Assembly (NCBI GenBank): GCA_919902775.1
Contig: CAKKRJ010000017.1
Span: 1-64,000, forward strand
DNA: 64,000 nucleotides
Source of the DNA: Burkholderiaceae bacterium
GTDB taxonomy: Bacteria; Pseudomonadota; Gammaproteobacteria; Burkholderiales; Burkholderiaceae_C
Direction: 5' to 3'
Part shown: piece by piece, positions 63,385 through 64,000 of the stretch
How positions within the stretch are numbered: position 1 is the stretch's first letter
How the letters are laid out: every line of letters starts with the position of its first letter
Program-made: the position numbers and the translations under genes
Notes under the pieces: generated by a model
What the model saw: only the letters and a program-made list of their open reading frames with translations
Databases searched by the model: none
Told to the model about the DNA's origin: nothing

Positions 63385-64000
63385 ATGAAAAAACACACCC
63401 TGCCCCTGAGTCTCGCCACCCTGGCACTGTTGAGCGCCTGCAGCACCCTGGCGCCCCCACCAACCTCCACCACCGCCTGGCGCTACAGCGTGCCCGAGCA
63501 GCCTGAAGCGGCCAGTGGCTATGCCGACAAGCCCGGCTGGAACTATGCCCGTCAGGCTGTGGCGGCGGCCAACCCGCTGGCCACAGACGCAGGCCACCAG
63601 ATTCTGCGTGCGGGGGGCTCGGCGCTGGATGCGGCCATTGCGGTGCAGCTGGTGTTGGGCTTGGTCGAGCCGCAATCCAGCGGCATCGGCGGCGGGGCAT
63701 TTCTGCTGCACTTTGACGGCCGCCAAGTGACCGCCCACGATGGGCGCGAAACCGCACCGGCTGGCGCCAAGGGCCACATGTTTGTGGGTGACAACGGCCA
63801 ACCCCTGCCATTTGACGAGGCGGTCCTGAGTGGCCACTCGGTGGGTGTGCCCGGAGCGGTGCGCATGCTTGAAGCGGCACACCGGCAACACGGCAGCTTG
63901 CCCTGGGCCCAGTTGCTGCAGCCTGCCATCACGCTGGCCGAGCAAGGCTTCAAGGTCAGCCCGCGCCTGCACACCTTGCTGCAAGCCGATCCACACCTGA
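63385..64000 (+). CDS. ggt: Gamma-glutamyltransferase (partial, cut by window edge)
   Basis: The N-terminal 205 residues of a gamma-glutamyl transpeptidase precursor, which cleaves glutathione in the periplasm. The start is MKKHTLPLSLATLALLSACS, with a lipoprotein signal (LLSAC, Cys19). The family pattern follows: AVAAANPLATDAGHQILRAG, SALDAAIAVQLVLGLVEPQS, SGIGGGAFLLHFDG, DGRETAP, SVGVPGAVRMLEAAH. AAGGAGG lies 4 nt before ATG 63385. The frame is open to the window end; the autocleavage Thr and C-terminal subunit are outside. Confidence 0.93.
   Translation, partial: MKKHTLPLSLATLALLSACSTLAPPPTSTTAWRYSVPEQPEAASGYADKPGWNYARQAVAAANPLATDAGHQILRAGGSALDAAIAVQLVLGLVEPQSSGIGGGAFLLHFDGRQVTAHDGRETAPAGAKGHMFVGDNGQPLPFDEAVLSGHSVGVPGAVRMLEAAHRQHGSLPWAQLLQPAITLAEQGFKVSPRLHTLLQADPHL

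Overview
This window looks like a chromosomal segment of a betaproteobacterium of the order Burkholderiales, most likely the family Comamonadaceae (Limnohabitans/Rhodoferax-like). The evidence is the high GC content, the thrS-infC-rpmI order, a GTG-started HU gene, the hom-thrC-moeA-moaD-moaE run, an EarP/EF-P pair with the rhamnosylatable arginine, a PHA phasin, and PiuC/HemP-type iron genes. The genus is inference. There is no rRNA, phage or CRISPR array. Only two tRNAs (His, Val) are present.

Layout. 1-2854 (minus): translation operon thrS > infC > rpmI, cut at the left edge. 2855-3340: a decayed gap holding two gene remnants, an ABC-2 permease and an XRE regulator. 3341-9176: isocitrate lyase with an operator-like upstream region, RraA, a histone-tail SWIB protein, a ThDP enzyme and an MFS transporter. 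9342-18672: ClpB with a heat-shock-like promoter, a conserved hypothetical, molybdopterin genes, then the threonine branch (hom, thrC) and an AlaA aminotransferase. 18805-25739: Mth938-like protein, Bcp, PIN-PhoH ATPase, DnaB with an upstream DnaA box, tRNA-His, PpiD, tRNA-Val and HU.

25923-35771: a D-malate/tartrate dehydrogenase and haloacetate dehalogenase pair divergent from a LysR gene, DMT exporter, pgsA, uvrC, earP, a YefM-YoeB toxin-antitoxin pair, a YeeE/YedE-type sulfur transport pair, and efp. 35866-42890: LOG-family protein, MFS, RmuC, hydroxyacid reductase, NhaD and PncB. 42957-48464: a tightly packed six-gene minus-strand operon joining an HDAC-like deacetylase, a hotdog thioesterase, a nitroreductase and a branched-chain-type ABC importer whose two permeases are fused and which has no visible binding protein. 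48656-49192: phasin.

49331-57904 is mainly an iron-acquisition block: Fur-box-linked Fe3+ binding protein, TonB-dependent siderophore receptor, PiuC, an FMN alpha-hydroxyacid oxidase, TonB-ExbB-ExbD and HemP. 58053-60355 is the peroxide pair ahpC/ahpF. The right end holds a DUF423 protein, a cyclopropane-fatty-acid synthase, an SDR behind a palindromic operator, and a gamma-glutamyltransferase cut by the window edge.

Five copies of one REP-like element (four loci) and one separate long palindrome occupy intergenic gaps. They create false N-terminal extensions in several open frames. The most unusual items are the deacetylase/ABC operon, the hydroxyacid oxidase inside the siderophore operon, the two pseudogene remnants, and several candidate operators. 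All functional assignments are from reading the sequence; no database search was run.
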